Positions 27,467 through 36,897 are shown, counted from the stretch's first letter. The stretch: DNA of 64,000 nucleotides from Runella sp. SP2 (GCF_003711225.1 NZ_CP031030.1:6809501-6873500), one strand, 5' to 3'. Translations and numbers: made by a program. Notes: generated by a model not told the origin, from the letters alone.

Positions 27467-28912
27467 ATGAAATTTTTGGTGATATTGTTGTACCTACTTC
27501 CCACCTGTGTGCTGTTTTTGTACAGTTGCGCACAGCTGAGTTTGGTTTGGAATTATTGGCGTCGTCAAGCACCGACGGATGGCCTGAGTCTGCTAACTAG
27601 CTTGCCAAAAGTTTGTGTACAACTTCCTATTTACAACGAACGTTACGTGATTGAACGCCTCATTGATGCCGTTTGTGCTTTTGAGTACCCCAAAGAATTG
27701 CTTGAAATTCAAGTATTGGATGATTCGACGGACGAGACCATTGCGCTTATCGCCCAAAAAGTAGCGCATTATCAATCAGTAGGGTTTGTCATTTCGCACA
27801 TTCGTCGGCCTCAGCGTGAAGGCTTCAAAGCAGGGGCGTTGGCCTACGGACTGATGCTCACTCAAGCTGAATTTATCGCAATTTTTGACGCTGATTTTAT
27901 CCCTGCGTCCGATTTTTTACAAAAAACACTGCCTCACTTTTCCTCGCCTTCGGTGGGGGTAGTACAAACCCGTTGGGGGCATCTCAATGAGTCTTACTCG
28001 TTGCTTACTCAGCTCCAAGCTTTCGGGTTAGATGGGCATTTTGTGGTAGAACAGGGCGGCCGAAATGCCAACGGGCATTTTATCAACTTTAACGGAACGG
28101 CAGGCGTTTGGCGAGCGAGTTGTATTACCGATGCAGGCGGCTGGTCGTCGGATACCCTCACCGAAGACCTCGACTTGAGCTACCGCGCGCAGCTTCGGGG
28201 CTGGCAGTTTGTGTATCTCGAAAAAGTAGAAAGTCCCGCCGAATTACCTGCAACCATGCCCGCGTTTAAGTCGCAACAATACCGCTGGATGAAAGGTGCT
28301 GCCGAATGTGCGCGCAAAAACTTATGGAAAGTGTTTAAAAATGAGTCGCTTAGGCTTTCGACGAAAGTCCATGCGGCTTTTCACTTGCTCAACAGTGGCG
28401 TGTTTATCGCGGTATTTGCAATGGCGTTACTGAGTATTCCCGCCTTACTTATCACGCACGACTCGCCGCGATTTAATTCGGTATTGGGGATTTTTCAGTT
28501 TTTTCAATTAAGTGTTGTTATTCTAGTTGGATTCTACGGCACGACGCACTACGGCCGAAAATCACTATCTGAACTAGCATGGCAATTGCCCTTATTTTTG
28601 ACCGTCATCATGGGGCTTTCGCTGCATAATTCAATAGCGGTAATTGAAGGATATTTGGGAAAGAAAACGCCTTTTGTCCGTACTCCCAAATGGGGAATTG
28701 TTCAACACCAAGGAAATTGGCAGCAAAAAAAGTACCTCGTTCGGAGTCTCAACCCGCTCACTTGGCTGGAGGTAGGCTTGGTTTTGTACTTTGGGTTTGG
28801 TCTTGCACTGGGTTTATATTGGCAGACCTACTCGTTGGTTGGGCTGCACAGCATGTTGGTGTTGGGGTACGGGTTTGTGGGTTATTATTCTGTCAAACAC
28901 TCGTTATCTTGA
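27467..28912 (+). CDS. membrane glycosyltransferase family 2 (processive, cellulose-synthase-like)
   Basis: A 481-residue inner-membrane GT2 with one N-terminal transmembrane helix, a cytoplasmic GT-A domain (about 40-270) and four C-terminal helices. The D,D,D,QxxRW signature is complete: VLDDSTDET, FDADFIP, TEDLDLSYRA and QQYRWMKGA. This arrangement fits beta-glucan or glucomannan synthases that polymerise and export an NDP-sugar chain. ATG 27467 is preferred over TTG 27461. No BcsB-like or c-di-GMP PilZ domain is visible. A hairpin follows 27 nt after the stop. Confidence 0.88.
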   Translation: MKFLVILLYLLPTCVLFLYSCAQLSLVWNYWRRQAPTDGLSLLTSLPKVCVQLPIYNERYVIERLIDAVCAFEYPKELLEIQVLDDSTDETIALIAQKVAHYQSVGFVISHIRRPQREGFKAGALAYGLMLTQAEFIAIFDADFIPASDFLQKTLPHFSSPSVGVVQTRWGHLNESYSLLTQLQAFGLDGHFVVEQGGRNANGHFINFNGTAGVWRASCITDAGGWSSDTLTEDLDLSYRAQLRGWQFVYLEKVESPAELPATMPAFKSQQYRWMKGAAECARKNLWKVFKNESLRLSTKVHAAFHLLNSGVFIAVFAMALLSIPALLITHDSPRFNSVLGIFQFFQLSVVILVGFYGTTHYGRKSLSELAWQLPLFLTVIMGLSLHNSIAVIEGYLGKKTPFVRTPKWGIVQHQGNWQQKKYLVRSLNPLTWLEVGLVLYFGFGLALGLYWQTYSLVGLHSMLVLGYGFVGYYSVKHSLS

Positions 28913-28939
28913 CTTTTTGGGTTGGAAAGGGCAACAAAA

Positions 28940-28959
28940 AACCCCGCCGTCGCGGGGTT
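28940..28959 (-). terminator. Rho-independent terminator of rpmB
   Basis: Perfect 8-bp GC-rich stem AACCCCGC/GCGGGGTT with a 4-nt loop. On the minus strand it is followed by a T run, so it mainly serves rpmB. A second palindrome of 16 bp (ATCTTTTGCAAAAGAT, 28962-28977) lies between it and the rpmB stop. In the plus direction it could also catch readthrough from the GT2 gene. Confidence 0.85.
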
Positions 28960-28989
28960 AAATCTTTTGCAAAAGATGGTTGTGTATGA

Positions 28990-29214
28990 CTACAACGCGC
29001 CTACTTCTTTCAAAACTGCTTCAATACCTTTTTTATTGATAGTACGAAGAGCTGAAGTAGCCAATTTAATTTCTACCCACTCATTCAAAGAAGGAATAAA
29101 AAACTTCTTTGTTTGCAAGTTTGGATAAAACTTACGCTTGGTTTTATTGTTAGCGTGCGATACGTTATTACCAACTCGTGTTCTTTTGCCCGTAATTTCA
29201 CAAACTCTGGCCAT
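28990..29214 (-). CDS. rpmB: 50S ribosomal protein L28
   Basis: A 74-residue basic protein of the large ribosomal subunit. The N-terminus [20 protein letters not shown] and the following [13 protein letters not shown] are the classical L28 signature, and the length fits. The CxxC-type zinc ribbon of some L28 versions is absent, so this is the zinc-independent form. The usual partner rpmG is not adjacent. A candidate promoter lies just upstream, and the ruvB terminator separates it from ruvB. Confidence 0.97.
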   Translation of the reverse strand: MARVCEITGKRTRVGNNVSHANNKTKRKFYPNLQTKKFFIPSLNEWVEIKLATSALRTINKKGIEAVLKEVGAL

Positions 29215-29242
29215 GACAATTGTTGTTTTCAGAATGAGGGTG

Positions 29243-29274
29243 CAAAAGTCGTGATTTTTTCAAAAAATAACAAG
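29243..29274 (-). promoter_or_regulatory. candidate Bacteroidota-type promoter of rpmB
   Basis: On the minus strand CTTG (-33 region) is separated by 20 nt from GACTTTTG (plus-strand 29243-29250), one mismatch from the consensus TAnnTTTG. This places the likely start about 20-25 nt before the rpmB ATG. Confidence 0.4.
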
Positions 29275-29293
29275 TCTTTTCTGAAAAAAGACT
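29262..29293 (-). terminator. hairpin at the end of ruvB
   Basis: A 7-bp stem AGTCTTT/AAAGACT (29273-29279 and 29287-29293) followed on the minus strand by TGTTATTTTTT. It overlaps the ruvB stop codon and sits next to the rpmB promoter. Confidence 0.5.
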
Positions 29294-30320
29294 AGCCAAA
29301 TAGGTCGCCCGTCCTAAATTTAGGGACAATTCCTAGGTGTCGATAAGCTTTTTCGGTGGCTTCTCGTCCCCGCGAGGTACGTTTTATAAATCCTTCTTGA
29401 ATCAAAAAAGGCTCATAAACTTCTTCAATCGTTTCGGCTTCGTCGCCGCAAGCCGTTGCGATTGTGGTGATGCCGACAGGCCCTCCTTTAAATTTATCAA
29501 TAATAGTACTTAAAATACGGATATCCATTTCGTCGAGGCCGTGTTGGTCCACATCAAGCGCTTTGAGGGCAATCTCGGCTATCTCTACCGTAATCCGTCC
29601 TTTTCCTTTGACTTGGGCAAAATCCCTAGTACGGCGCAATAAATTATTGGCGATACGCGGCGTACCGCGGCTACGGCGGGCAATCTCAAAGGCACCATCG
29701 TCTTCAATCGGTGTGCCCAAAATGGCAGAAGACCTTTTTACAATGGATGATAACAGTTGGGCATCGTAATACTCTAGGCGGCAATTGATTCCAAAACGTG
29801 CCCGTAAAGGTGACGTAAGCAAGCCCGCGCGGGTGGTCGCACCAATGAGGGTAAAGGGATTCAAGCTGATTTGAATGCTCCGCGCATTCGGTCCAGAATC
29901 GAGCATGATGTCGATTTTATAGTCTTCCATGGCCGAATACAAATACTCCTCCACAATTGGGTTGAGGCGGTGAATCTCGTCGATAAACAACACGTCGTTA
30001 GGCTGTAGATTTGTCAACAACCCAGCCAAATCGCTTGGTTTGTCCAGTACAGGCCCCGACGATGTTTTCATGGTAGAGCCTAATTCATTGGCAATGATGT
30101 TAGAAAGGGTTGTCTTTCCCAAACCTGGAGGCCCGTGAAGAAGCACGTGGTCGAGGGGTTCGCCCCGTTGTTTGGCTGCCGTTACAAAGATTCGAATGTT
30201 TTCAAGAATCTTGTCTTGCCCCGCAAAATCACTGAATGACAATGGCCGTAATGCCTTGTCAATTTCTTTTTCGATGGGCGAAAGTGGCTCTTTATTTCCT
30301 GATAGATAATCTTGACGCAT
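29292..30320 (-). CDS. ruvB: Holliday junction branch migration DNA helicase RuvB
   Basis: The 342-residue AAA+ motor drives branch migration of Holliday junctions with RuvA and RuvC in recombination and repair. Walker [10 protein letters not shown] is at 63-71 and Walker B DEIHRLN at 114-120. The RuvB-specific segments [37 protein letters not shown] and the C-terminal winged helix ([24 protein letters not shown]) are present, and the length is typical. ruvA and ruvC are not adjacent, which is usual in Bacteroidota. Confidence 0.98.
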   Translation of the reverse strand: MRQDYLSGNKEPLSPIEKEIDKALRPLSFSDFAGQDKILENIRIFVTAAKQRGEPLDHVLLHGPPGLGKTTLSNIIANELGSTMKTSSGPVLDKPSDLAGLLTNLQPNDVLFIDEIHRLNPIVEEYLYSAMEDYKIDIMLDSGPNARSIQISLNPFTLIGATTRAGLLTSPLRARFGINCRLEYYDAQLLSSIVKRSSAILGTPIEDDGAFEIARRSRGTPRIANNLLRRTRDFAQVKGKGRITVEIAEIALKALDVDQHGLDEMDIRILSTIIDKFKGGPVGITTIATACGDEAETIEEVYEPFLIQEGFIKRTSRGREATEKAYRHLGIVPKFRTGDLFG

Positions 30321-30391
30321 ACATCAAAGATACGTTAAAGTGGTGAATAGCGGAAGTCTTTGTGGACAAAGCGGTGTTTTACCACAAAAAA

Positions 30392-31129
30392 CTAATCTCC
30401 TGCAAAGAATAGCCCCTTGATGTAACTTTCCCAGGGTTCGTTTTTATTGAGACGTAGCCAACCGATAAGCCCAAAGTCAGTACGAACCAGAAAATGTTCT
30501 TCTAGTTCAAAATCGGGGCGGCCAAATTCAGCCATCACTACTTCAACTTTATAGCCTTTGGGGAGGGTTGCTACTACTTCTTTGGAGGTTTTGTCTTTGT
30601 ACAACGTAAGCTCTTTCAACGCCACTGATTGTAAACCCACGTAGTAAAAAGGTTGGGTGATTTCGGCGATGGTGTCGTTTTTGATTTGAAACTTCCGACG
30701 TTTATCAAACAAGTTGTTGGTATGCCCGCTGACGTAAAAAGTGGTGCTATTAGTCAAAAATAGCTGCAATCCATTGACCGTTCCGAGGTTTTTGCCCGAT
30801 TTGGTCGCAATCATAAAATTGGGGTCTTCGCTGGGGCCGTGCGAAAACAACACATACAGCGAATCACTGATTTGTGGATGTTTAAAACTGGCCAATCGCT
30901 CATAGACAGGGGCGTCAGGGTCGGGGCAATACCAAGGGCTATTTTTGGGAAATTGCGTACATTTTTTTCGACTGAGCTTGATGTTAGTTTTGTCGTAGCC
31001 AAATATTACAGGGTTCATCCCGCCATCAATGCGAATTTTGGTCAGTTGTGGAAAATAGTTGGGCGCTTGTCCATAAGCCATGTGTGCCAACAAACCACAG
31101 AAAGTCAGGGCTAAAAACAGTTTTTTCAT
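30392..31129 (-). CDS. exported protein with C-terminal SH3-like domain
   Basis: A 245-residue protein of unknown function with a signal peptide (LFLALTFCGLLAHMAYGQ). Residues 20-175 show no recognised domain; two cysteine-containing loops (KKCTQF, WYCPDP) are present. The last 70 residues (LTLYKDKTSKEVVATLPKGY, then FLVRTDFGLIGWLRL) resemble a bacterial SH3 domain with the typical alternating strands and final GW(L/V) turn. It starts at 31129 (MKKLFLAL), ten nucleotides after the stop of the Ldh-family gene, so cotranscription is likely. A peptidoglycan- or peptide-binding role is only a guess. Confidence 0.65.
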   Translation of the reverse strand: MKKLFLALTFCGLLAHMAYGQAPNYFPQLTKIRIDGGMNPVIFGYDKTNIKLSRKKCTQFPKNSPWYCPDPDAPVYERLASFKHPQISDSLYVLFSHGPSEDPNFMIATKSGKNLGTVNGLQLFLTNSTTFYVSGHTNNLFDKRRKFQIKNDTIAEITQPFYYVGLQSVALKELTLYKDKTSKEVVATLPKGYKVEVVMAEFGRPDFELEEHFLVRTDFGLIGWLRLNKNEPWESYIKGLFFAGD

Positions 31130-31139
31130 AAAATGTTGA

Positions 31140-32207
31140 TTATAAAGAGACACCAAATCTTTTGCCAAGTTCTTCCAATGATTGTACGACGGGGTCGAGT
31201 AAATCGAGACCGTTTTCAAGGCGGTCGGCTTCTATGGCGCGTTCGGGGTCGCCAGGAATCAAGACTTGCTTACCTTCGACGGCCTCGGCCGAGCGAAAAC
31301 GGCGAATCCACGTATCCATGTGGGCTTTAAATTCGTCGGCAGGACGAAAACCGTCTATCCGCATCGCGCCAAAAAAGTGCCCAGTCCCTTTTCCTACCCC
31401 TTCGTTGGCACTCATAAAGCCTGCGGTTGCAAAAGGCGGCACCCAAGGCCCGTAATTAGCCCCCGACAATACGCCCGAAAAAATATCTACAATCGCCCCC
31501 AGTCCGTAGCCCTTATGGCTACCGTGCTCGCGGTCAGAGCCAAGCGGAAGCAATGCCCCGCCGTTTTTGATGGGGTTGGAGTCGGTCGTGATGTTGCCTG
31601 CCGAATCTTGCGCCCAGCCAAGGGGAGCGGGGAGGTTTTTGCGTTGTAAAATCTCAAACTTACCGTAAGCCGCCGCTGTACTGGCAAAATCGGCGACAAA
31701 GGCAGGTTCTTCTTGAGCAGGAACGGCCACGGCAATGGGGTTGGTACCGAGCATTTTTTCCAACGAAAACGTGGGGGCAACCAACGGTGCGGCGTTGGTC
31801 ATGGCCATGCCTATCATGTCGTGGGGGAGGGCAAGCATGGCGTGGTAGCCCGCAATACCAAAGTGGTTAGAGTTTTGCACCGAAATCCAGCCCGAGCCCA
31901 CGTTTTTGGCTTTTTCAATGACAATTTCCATGGTTTTTGGCCCCACAACCAACCCGACGCCAGCGTCACCATCGACGACGGCGGTGCTGGGGGTTTGGTG
32001 TACAATCTTAATCGTTGGGGTAGGGTTGAGGCGTCCGTGGTCAAACAACCGTACGTAACCTGCTAAGCGAGCGATGCCGTGCGAGTCAACGCCACGCAAG
32101 TCGGCGGCAATAAGGACAGTGGCGGCTAGCGTAGCATCTTCTTCCGAAAAACCGATGCTTTGGAATATATTTTTGGTAAAAGTTCGTAGTTGTTCAGCAG
32201 AAAACAT
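31140..32207 (-). CDS. Ldh family oxidoreductase (malate/L-lactate/sulfolactate dehydrogenase fold)
   Basis: A 355-residue NAD(P)-dependent dehydrogenase of the MDH/LDH type-2 family, unrelated to Rossmann LDHs. Matching segments are ATVLIAADLRGVDSHGIARL (with the catalytic His-containing DSHG), VQNSNHFGIAGYHAM, GMAMTNAAPLVAP and GTNPIAVAVPA in the order usual for the family, and HKGYGLGAIVDI near the C-terminus. The substrate may be malate, lactate, ureidoglycolate or a related 2-hydroxyacid; the neighbourhood does not decide it. Confidence 0.9.
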   Translation of the reverse strand: MFSAEQLRTFTKNIFQSIGFSEEDATLAATVLIAADLRGVDSHGIARLAGYVRLFDHGRLNPTPTIKIVHQTPSTAVVDGDAGVGLVVGPKTMEIVIEKAKNVGSGWISVQNSNHFGIAGYHAMLALPHDMIGMAMTNAAPLVAPTFSLEKMLGTNPIAVAVPAQEEPAFVADFASTAAAYGKFEILQRKNLPAPLGWAQDSAGNITTDSNPIKNGGALLPLGSDREHGSHKGYGLGAIVDIFSGVLSGANYGPWVPPFATAGFMSANEGVGKGTGHFFGAMRIDGFRPADEFKAHMDTWIRRFRSAEAVEGKQVLIPGDPERAIEADRLENGLDLLDPVVQSLEELGKRFGVSL

Positions 32208-32315
32208 AGTAAAAGTATCTTGAAATTGTTTGAGCGCAAATGTCGCAAGAAATGCACGAAAGTAAAATAGTCTGCTTCTTGGCTTTGGACAGGAACAGTC
32301 AAACTAATTTTAACG

Positions 32316-33041
32316 ATGTATAAGCTAGTAATTTCGCTCGCCTTGTTGATGGGAACTTTGGCCTTTCAAACCCAAGCCCAAAACGTTCTTTCCACCCAAG
32401 AAAAAAAGCAAGGTTGGGAATTATTATTTAATGGTAAAGATGTGTCGGGTTGGCATACGTACGGTGGCAAAGGCGTAGGGACGGCGTGGAAAGTAGAAGG
32501 TGATGCCCTCAAGCTCGACGTGCCTGTCAGAGCAGGAAACAAAGCCCCCAATGGCGGAGACATCGTTTCAAACGTGCTTGTTTCGGGGGATTTTGAGTTC
32601 AAAGCTGACTGGAAAGTAAGTCCATTGGCCAATAGCGGTATTTTCTTTTTTGTGAAAGAAGCGGATCAGTATAAAAACATGCACAACACGGGGCTTGAGC
32701 TTCAGGTGTTGGATGATAAAATTTATGAAGGTGCCGCCGAAAACAAACACCGTGCGGGCGATTTCTTTGGAGTCGCCAATGCACGTCTTCGTGAAATCAA
32801 TCCTGTCGGCGAATGGAATCAGGTGCACGCGGTGTTTCGGAAAAACAAATTAACGATTACACTCAACGGCTTTGTGGTTCAAGAACACGATTTGTCGAGT
32901 GCTGATTGGAAGCAACGAATTACCAATAGTCCGCTGAAAAATGCCCCCATTGCCCAAAATCAATTAACTGGCGTGATTGGCTTACAAGATTGGGGAAGTA
33001 CAGTTTGGTACCGAAACATCAAACTTCGGAAGTTGAAGTAA
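32316..33041 (+). CDS. DUF1080 (3-keto-disaccharide hydrolase family) exported protein
   Basis: A 241-residue protein with a signal peptide (LLMGTLAFQTQAQ). The DUF1080 concanavalin-like fold is marked by GWELLFNGKDVSGWHTYGGKG, FEFKADWKVSPLANSGIFFF, NTGLELQVLDD and GVIGLQDWGSTVWYRNIKLR. Members hydrolyse 3-keto-glycosides after oxidation by Gfo/Idh/MocA or FAD dehydrogenases, or act on other glycosides. A Gfo/Idh/MocA protein is encoded 16 kb away at 48.6 kb, not adjacent. The gene is monocistronic, with a strong hairpin after it. Confidence 0.88.
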   Translation: MYKLVISLALLMGTLAFQTQAQNVLSTQEKKQGWELLFNGKDVSGWHTYGGKGVGTAWKVEGDALKLDVPVRAGNKAPNGGDIVSNVLVSGDFEFKADWKVSPLANSGIFFFVKEADQYKNMHNTGLELQVLDDKIYEGAAENKHRAGDFFGVANARLREINPVGEWNQVHAVFRKNKLTITLNGFVVQEHDLSSADWKQRITNSPLKNAPIAQNQLTGVIGLQDWGSTVWYRNIKLRKLK

Positions 33042-33063
33042 TGGGGCATTGCCTGAAATTTTT

Positions 33064-33123
33064 CCCGCAGATTTTCGCTGAATAATTGCTTTATGAAGTT
33101 CTTGTTCGGCGAAAATCTGCGGG
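33064..33123. terminator. bidirectional terminator-like hairpin between convergent genes
   Basis: Perfect 15-bp arms (33064-33078 and 33109-33123) separated by 30 nt, with A/T tracts outside the arms. It sits between the stops of the convergent DUF1080 and OPT genes. Confidence 0.75.
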
Positions 33124-33148
33124 TGAAAAATATTTTTGTACAAAAATC

Positions 33149-35188
33149 TTATCGCTTCATTGCTACGCGATACAACACTACGGCCATGGCGGCAAATAAG
33201 CCTGAGCCAAGGAGTTGGTATCCGCCTTCACCGAAGACTGAAGCAAGGGCGTGTTCGAGGTTGATGTTGGCAAGGGCATTAAAAATACTGTCGTTGACCG
33301 AGAGGAGAGCTACAACTACGCCCGCCAATGCACCACCTGCCACCAATCCCGTCGAAAACAAATTCCCTTTGCCCAAGTCAGCGTCTTCTTCTTCGATTCC
33401 TTGGCGTTTTGAGTTCCAATTGACAAACGCTTTGACGCACCCGCCCGCAAAAATGGGCAAAGTCGTTGAAAGAGGAAGGTACAAACCCACGGCAAACGAA
33501 AGCGCGTTGACTCCCATGATTTCGATGGTGAGGGCAATAAAGACCCCTACCAACACAAACTGCCAATCGAGGTTAAACGATAAAAGTCCTTTGATAAGCG
33601 TGGCCATCAAAGTGCCTTGGGGAGCAGGAAACTTGTCGGTGCCAATTGCGTGCTGAATGCCTTGAGCAGCCAAATCAGGCGTAGGTGTGTCGAGCAATTT
33701 GACGGTAGCACCGATTACCAACGACGACACAATGACCCCGATGAAAAGGGCAATCTGCTGATAACGTGGCGTAGCGCCCACCAAATACCCCGTTTTGAGG
33801 TCTTGTGAAGTGTTTCCTGCATTGGCGGCAGCGATGCAAATCATCCCCCCAATCACCAACACAGCAGGTTCGTACATTTTTCCTGTTAACCCAAACCCAA
33901 TGAAAACCAACGAAGTAGCCATGATGGTCGCAATGGTCATGCCCGAAACGGGCGACGAACTTGACCCAATAATACCGACAATGCGGCTGGCGACGGTGAC
34001 GAAGAAAAAGCCAAAAACCACGACCAACACCGCAATCAAAAACTTGGTTAAGAACCCATCACCAGGGATTTGGGGCAAAATCACCATCAAAATTACCAAG
34101 GCCAAACAACCAAAAAGCACCACTTTAAACGACAAATCTTGTTCGGTACGGAGGCGAGTGGCATCAGCGCCTGCTTTCATTGAAGCTAAACTTTGGCTGA
34201 AGGAAGAGACAATTGTAGGAATGCTTTTAATCAAAGCCATAAAACCACCCGCCGCCACGGCACCTGCGCCAATCTGACGAATATAAGCGCGATAAATGGC
34301 CGATGCAGTGTCAGTAAAGCTGTGAGAATCAGGGTTCCAGCCACCTGGGCCGCCTGCGGTAGCGAGGTCTTTGAGGTAGCCCAATTTGATAAGCTGCTCG
34401 GCGATGGTATCGGCAGGAACGAGGGTGGCCAAAAGGGGAATGAGCCCCAGCCACGCTAAAAGTCCGCCGCCCACCAACACCGCCGAAATACGAAAGCCAA
34501 TGATGTAGCCTACGCCCAAATATTCAGGTGTAATTTCACCGCTGACGACGGCTGAGGGGAAGATTTTGCTGGCTTGAGATGAGGCTAATTTGGGTACTTC
34601 GGCAATCACGTGTAAGATTTTTTGGAAAAAAGCGTACAACATGGCCACGCCAAGCCCTTGATAGGCTGTTTTGGCAAGGTCACCGCCTTTTTCGCCCGCA
34701 ATCAACACCGAACCGCAAGCCGTTCCTTCGGGGTAGGGGAGGGTGCCGTGCTCTTGCACAATCAGCGACCGCCGCAACGGAATCATCATAAATGTGCCTA
34801 AAAATCCGCCTAAAATCGCTAATGTGAGAATGGTCCAATAATTGAAAAAATCGGCCCCGATGCTTTTGCCTTCTTCAGTCATGGAAAGAAACAAAAAGCC
34901 TGGCAAGGTAAACACCACGCCCGAAGCGATGGACTCACCCGCCGAACCCGTGGTTTGAATGATGTTGTTTTCGAGGATGGTGGTGCCTAAAAATTTGCGA
35001 CCCAGCGAGATAGCCAAAACGGCAATGGGGATAGAAGCCGAGACCGAAAGCCCCGCTTTGAGCGATAAATACACCGTAGCAGCGCCGAATAATACGCCAA
35101 AAATAGCACCCATGACGACCGATTTGACAGTAAATTCGGCGACACTACTTTCGTTGGGAACGTAGGGTTTGAAGTCTTTTGATTCCAT
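33149..35188 (-). CDS. OPT-family oligopeptide transporter
   Basis: A 679-residue inner-membrane protein with about 15-16 predicted helices. It begins SVAEFTVKSVVMGAIFGVLFGAA, has LPYPEGTACGSVL (the conserved PEG motif of the family) at about 130, and NTSQDLKTGYLVGATPRYQQ, which is the OPT family NTxxDLKxG motif. Bacterial OPT proteins import small peptides or metal-chelate complexes with protons. It is the last gene of a probable three-gene minus-strand group after pirin (58 nt) and the intradiol dioxygenase. Confidence 0.92.
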   Translation of the reverse strand: MESKDFKPYVPNESSVAEFTVKSVVMGAIFGVLFGAATVYLSLKAGLSVSASIPIAVLAISLGRKFLGTTILENNIIQTTGSAGESIASGVVFTLPGFLFLSMTEEGKSIGADFFNYWTILTLAILGGFLGTFMMIPLRRSLIVQEHGTLPYPEGTACGSVLIAGEKGGDLAKTAYQGLGVAMLYAFFQKILHVIAEVPKLASSQASKIFPSAVVSGEITPEYLGVGYIIGFRISAVLVGGGLLAWLGLIPLLATLVPADTIAEQLIKLGYLKDLATAGGPGGWNPDSHSFTDTASAIYRAYIRQIGAGAVAAGGFMALIKSIPTIVSSFSQSLASMKAGADATRLRTEQDLSFKVVLFGCLALVILMVILPQIPGDGFLTKFLIAVLVVVFGFFFVTVASRIVGIIGSSSSPVSGMTIATIMATSLVFIGFGLTGKMYEPAVLVIGGMICIAAANAGNTSQDLKTGYLVGATPRYQQIALFIGVIVSSLVIGATVKLLDTPTPDLAAQGIQHAIGTDKFPAPQGTLMATLIKGLLSFNLDWQFVLVGVFIALTIEIMGVNALSFAVGLYLPLSTTLPIFAGGCVKAFVNWNSKRQGIEEEDADLGKGNLFSTGLVAGGALAGVVVALLSVNDSIFNALANINLEHALASVFGEGGYQLLGSGLFAAMAVVLYRVAMKR

Positions 35189-35246
35189 GAAGCTTTAAGG
35201 TTTAGGAGATAAACCTTAAAGATAGCATTGAAATAGAAAACCACAA

Positions 35247-35927
35247 TTAGGTTTCCAAAATCAGCAACATAGCATCATTGGACAAGGCTTCAAATTCCAC
35301 CTCCGTCACCGAGGAAAGCGATAAGCCATCGCGGGCGTGAAGCAGGCGGTTTTGGACTTCAAATGCACCTTCTATCACAAAAACATACACTCCTTTACCT
35401 GCTGATTGCACTTGATAAATATCCTCTACCCGCCCGTCATAACGCCCGATGAAACCTGGCACACACGCATTAAAAAGAGGAAGCAACCGATTCTTTTGCG
35501 AAAAATCGAACGTATTTATTTCGGTTTTTGGGGTAAAATCTTCTGGCGGACGCTTCAACCAAATCTGTAAAAAATTCACCAGATGGTCAGGATACGGGTT
35601 GGTGACTTTGTAGCTCATCCCTTCCTTTGCCGAAAACACCTGTACTTGCCCAGCTTCAACAAAACCCGTTTGGTTTAGGCTATTTTCATATTCCAAAGCC
35701 CCAACCAACGGAATCAAAACCACATCCGTCGCTTGGTCAACCGTCATTTCGAGGCTACGTTCGTAATCAAGGGTGTCGTCGTTCAGCACGCGCAAGGAGC
35801 CAAACGGCTCACGGTTTTCGGCTTGGTACGCTCCAAAATTGAAACTATGGTAGCTCCGAAACCAGTCGAGTTGTGACACTCCGCGCTGGTCGGCTAAGAA
35901 GATAATGGCGTTGGTTGAGGGCATCAT
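35247..35927 (-). CDS. pirin-family bicupin protein
   Basis: A 226-residue cytoplasmic protein with the pirin/YhhW layout of two cupin domains. The N-terminal part has FRSYHSFNFG, then FGSLRVLNDDTLDYERSLEM, where the canonical pirin metal motif would read HPHxGxET; the usual H-P-H is not visible, so the metal site is probably changed or lost. The middle NPYPDHLVNFLQIWLKRP matches pirins, and the second cupin ends the protein. Its role may be quercetinase-like or regulatory. It lies 23 nt after the dioxygenase gene. Confidence 0.7.
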   Translation of the reverse strand: MMPSTNAIIFLADQRGVSQLDWFRSYHSFNFGAYQAENREPFGSLRVLNDDTLDYERSLEMTVDQATDVVLIPLVGALEYENSLNQTGFVEAGQVQVFSAKEGMSYKVTNPYPDHLVNFLQIWLKRPPEDFTPKTEINTFDFSQKNRLLPLFNACVPGFIGRYDGRVEDIYQVQSAGKGVYVFVIEGAFEVQNRLLHARDGLSLSSVTEVEFEALSNDAMLLILET

Positions 35928-35950
35928 GGTCTATGAATCAATATAATGGG

Positions 35951-36694
35951 CTACGCGCTTACAACAATGGTGTGGGTTAAAGCATATCCATTGGCAACAC
36001 TTCCCGAAAGCGTCGCAAGCTCGTTGGCATACCCGTCTCCAAACACGTTGTCTTTTTCGTTGGTGGTATCCGCTTTGCCTTTTTTGTAATAGTTGGTGGC
36101 AGTAGTAAATACGGTGTCACATACATCGGCAGGAAAGGCGATTTGGGTGACCAACAATGACTTACCCGTAGCATCATAAATGTGAACGTGGATGTGTACC
36201 GCACGACCAGAATACCAGCCTGGGAAAATTGTTGTAAAACCAACGTTCCCTGATGCATCCGTTGTTTGGCGTCCCCGTAAAAAATGAACCGAAGTGTAAT
36301 TGGTACTTTGCATACCCGTTCCTCCGTATTCTGAGTAGTTGCCGTCGGCATCGCAGTGCCAAATATCAACCAATGCTCCCGAGAGATTTGTACAGTTGTT
36401 ATTTTTGTTTTTGATGTTAATAGCCACTGTCATCGGGAGACCTGTGCGGTCAGAACGGATGTCTTTCAACACCAAAGAGCTAGGAGTTTTGGTGGGAAAC
36501 GGCCCTTCGGTTTCCGAATTTGTCACTGTACAGTTAGTGCTCGAAGAGCCATTGGTAGAACCTTGCGATGTGGTAGAACCCGACGTTGACGTGGTGGGGT
36601 CAACGGTGTCTTTGCTACAGGCACTTACGAGGGGTGTTACTGCTGCAATTCCTAAAAGTGACAAGCTTCTTTTCAAAAATTCCTTGCGTTCCAT
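35951..36694 (-). CDS. intradiol ring-cleavage dioxygenase-family lipoprotein
   Basis: A 247-residue exported protein. The signal (RSLSLLGIAAVTPLVSAC) ends in a lipobox with Cys26, followed by a Ser/Thr-rich linker. The core is the beta-sandwich of intradiol dioxygenases: TEGPFPTK, VDIWHCDADGNYSEYGG and FPGWYSGRAVHIHVHI. These segments supply the two tyrosine and two histidine ligands of non-heme Fe(III). Exported versions of this family are common in Bacteroidota and the physiological substrate is mostly unknown. It is upstream of pirin and an OPT transporter. Confidence 0.88.
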   Translation of the reverse strand: MERKEFLKRSLSLLGIAAVTPLVSACSKDTVDPTTSTSGSTTSQGSTNGSSSTNCTVTNSETEGPFPTKTPSSLVLKDIRSDRTGLPMTVAINIKNKNNNCTNLSGALVDIWHCDADGNYSEYGGTGMQSTNYTSVHFLRGRQTTDASGNVGFTTIFPGWYSGRAVHIHVHIYDATGKSLLVTQIAFPADVCDTVFTTATNYYKKGKADTTNEKDNVFGDGYANELATLSGSVANGYALTHTIVVSA

Positions 36695-36798
36695 ATTCGT
36701 TTGATTCGTTTGAATGAGTGATTTTAATTACCCATACGTACAAGACATGCACAACGTTGTGCAAAAAGCCTGTTTTGAGGTAAAGGGCTTAAATGTTG

Positions 36799-36840
36799 CG
36801 GTAAACACAGGTCAGACGATAGTCAGACCTGTGTTTACCG
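36799..36840. repeat. GTCAGAC-GATA hairpin, copy 1
   Basis: Perfect 15-bp arms (36799-36813 and 36826-36840) enclose a 12-nt loop. The central 20 bases GGTCAGACGATAGTCAGACC consist of two direct GTCAGAC words separated by GATA. It is in the 213-nt gap between the dioxygenase start and the S41 protease stop. Confidence 0.9.
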
Positions 36841-36852
36841 CTGTACTCTTCG

Positions 36853-36873
36853 TGGTCTGACTATCGCCGACCA
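36853..36873. repeat. GTCAGAC-GATA hairpin, copy 2 (degenerate)
   Basis: TGGTC/GACCA arms around TGACTATCGCC; the minus-strand core is GGTCGGCGATAGTCAGACC, differing from copy 1 in one GTCAGAC word. It is inverted relative to copy 1. Confidence 0.8.
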
Positions 36874-36897
36874 GTGTTTGAGGACTCTTCTATTCTT

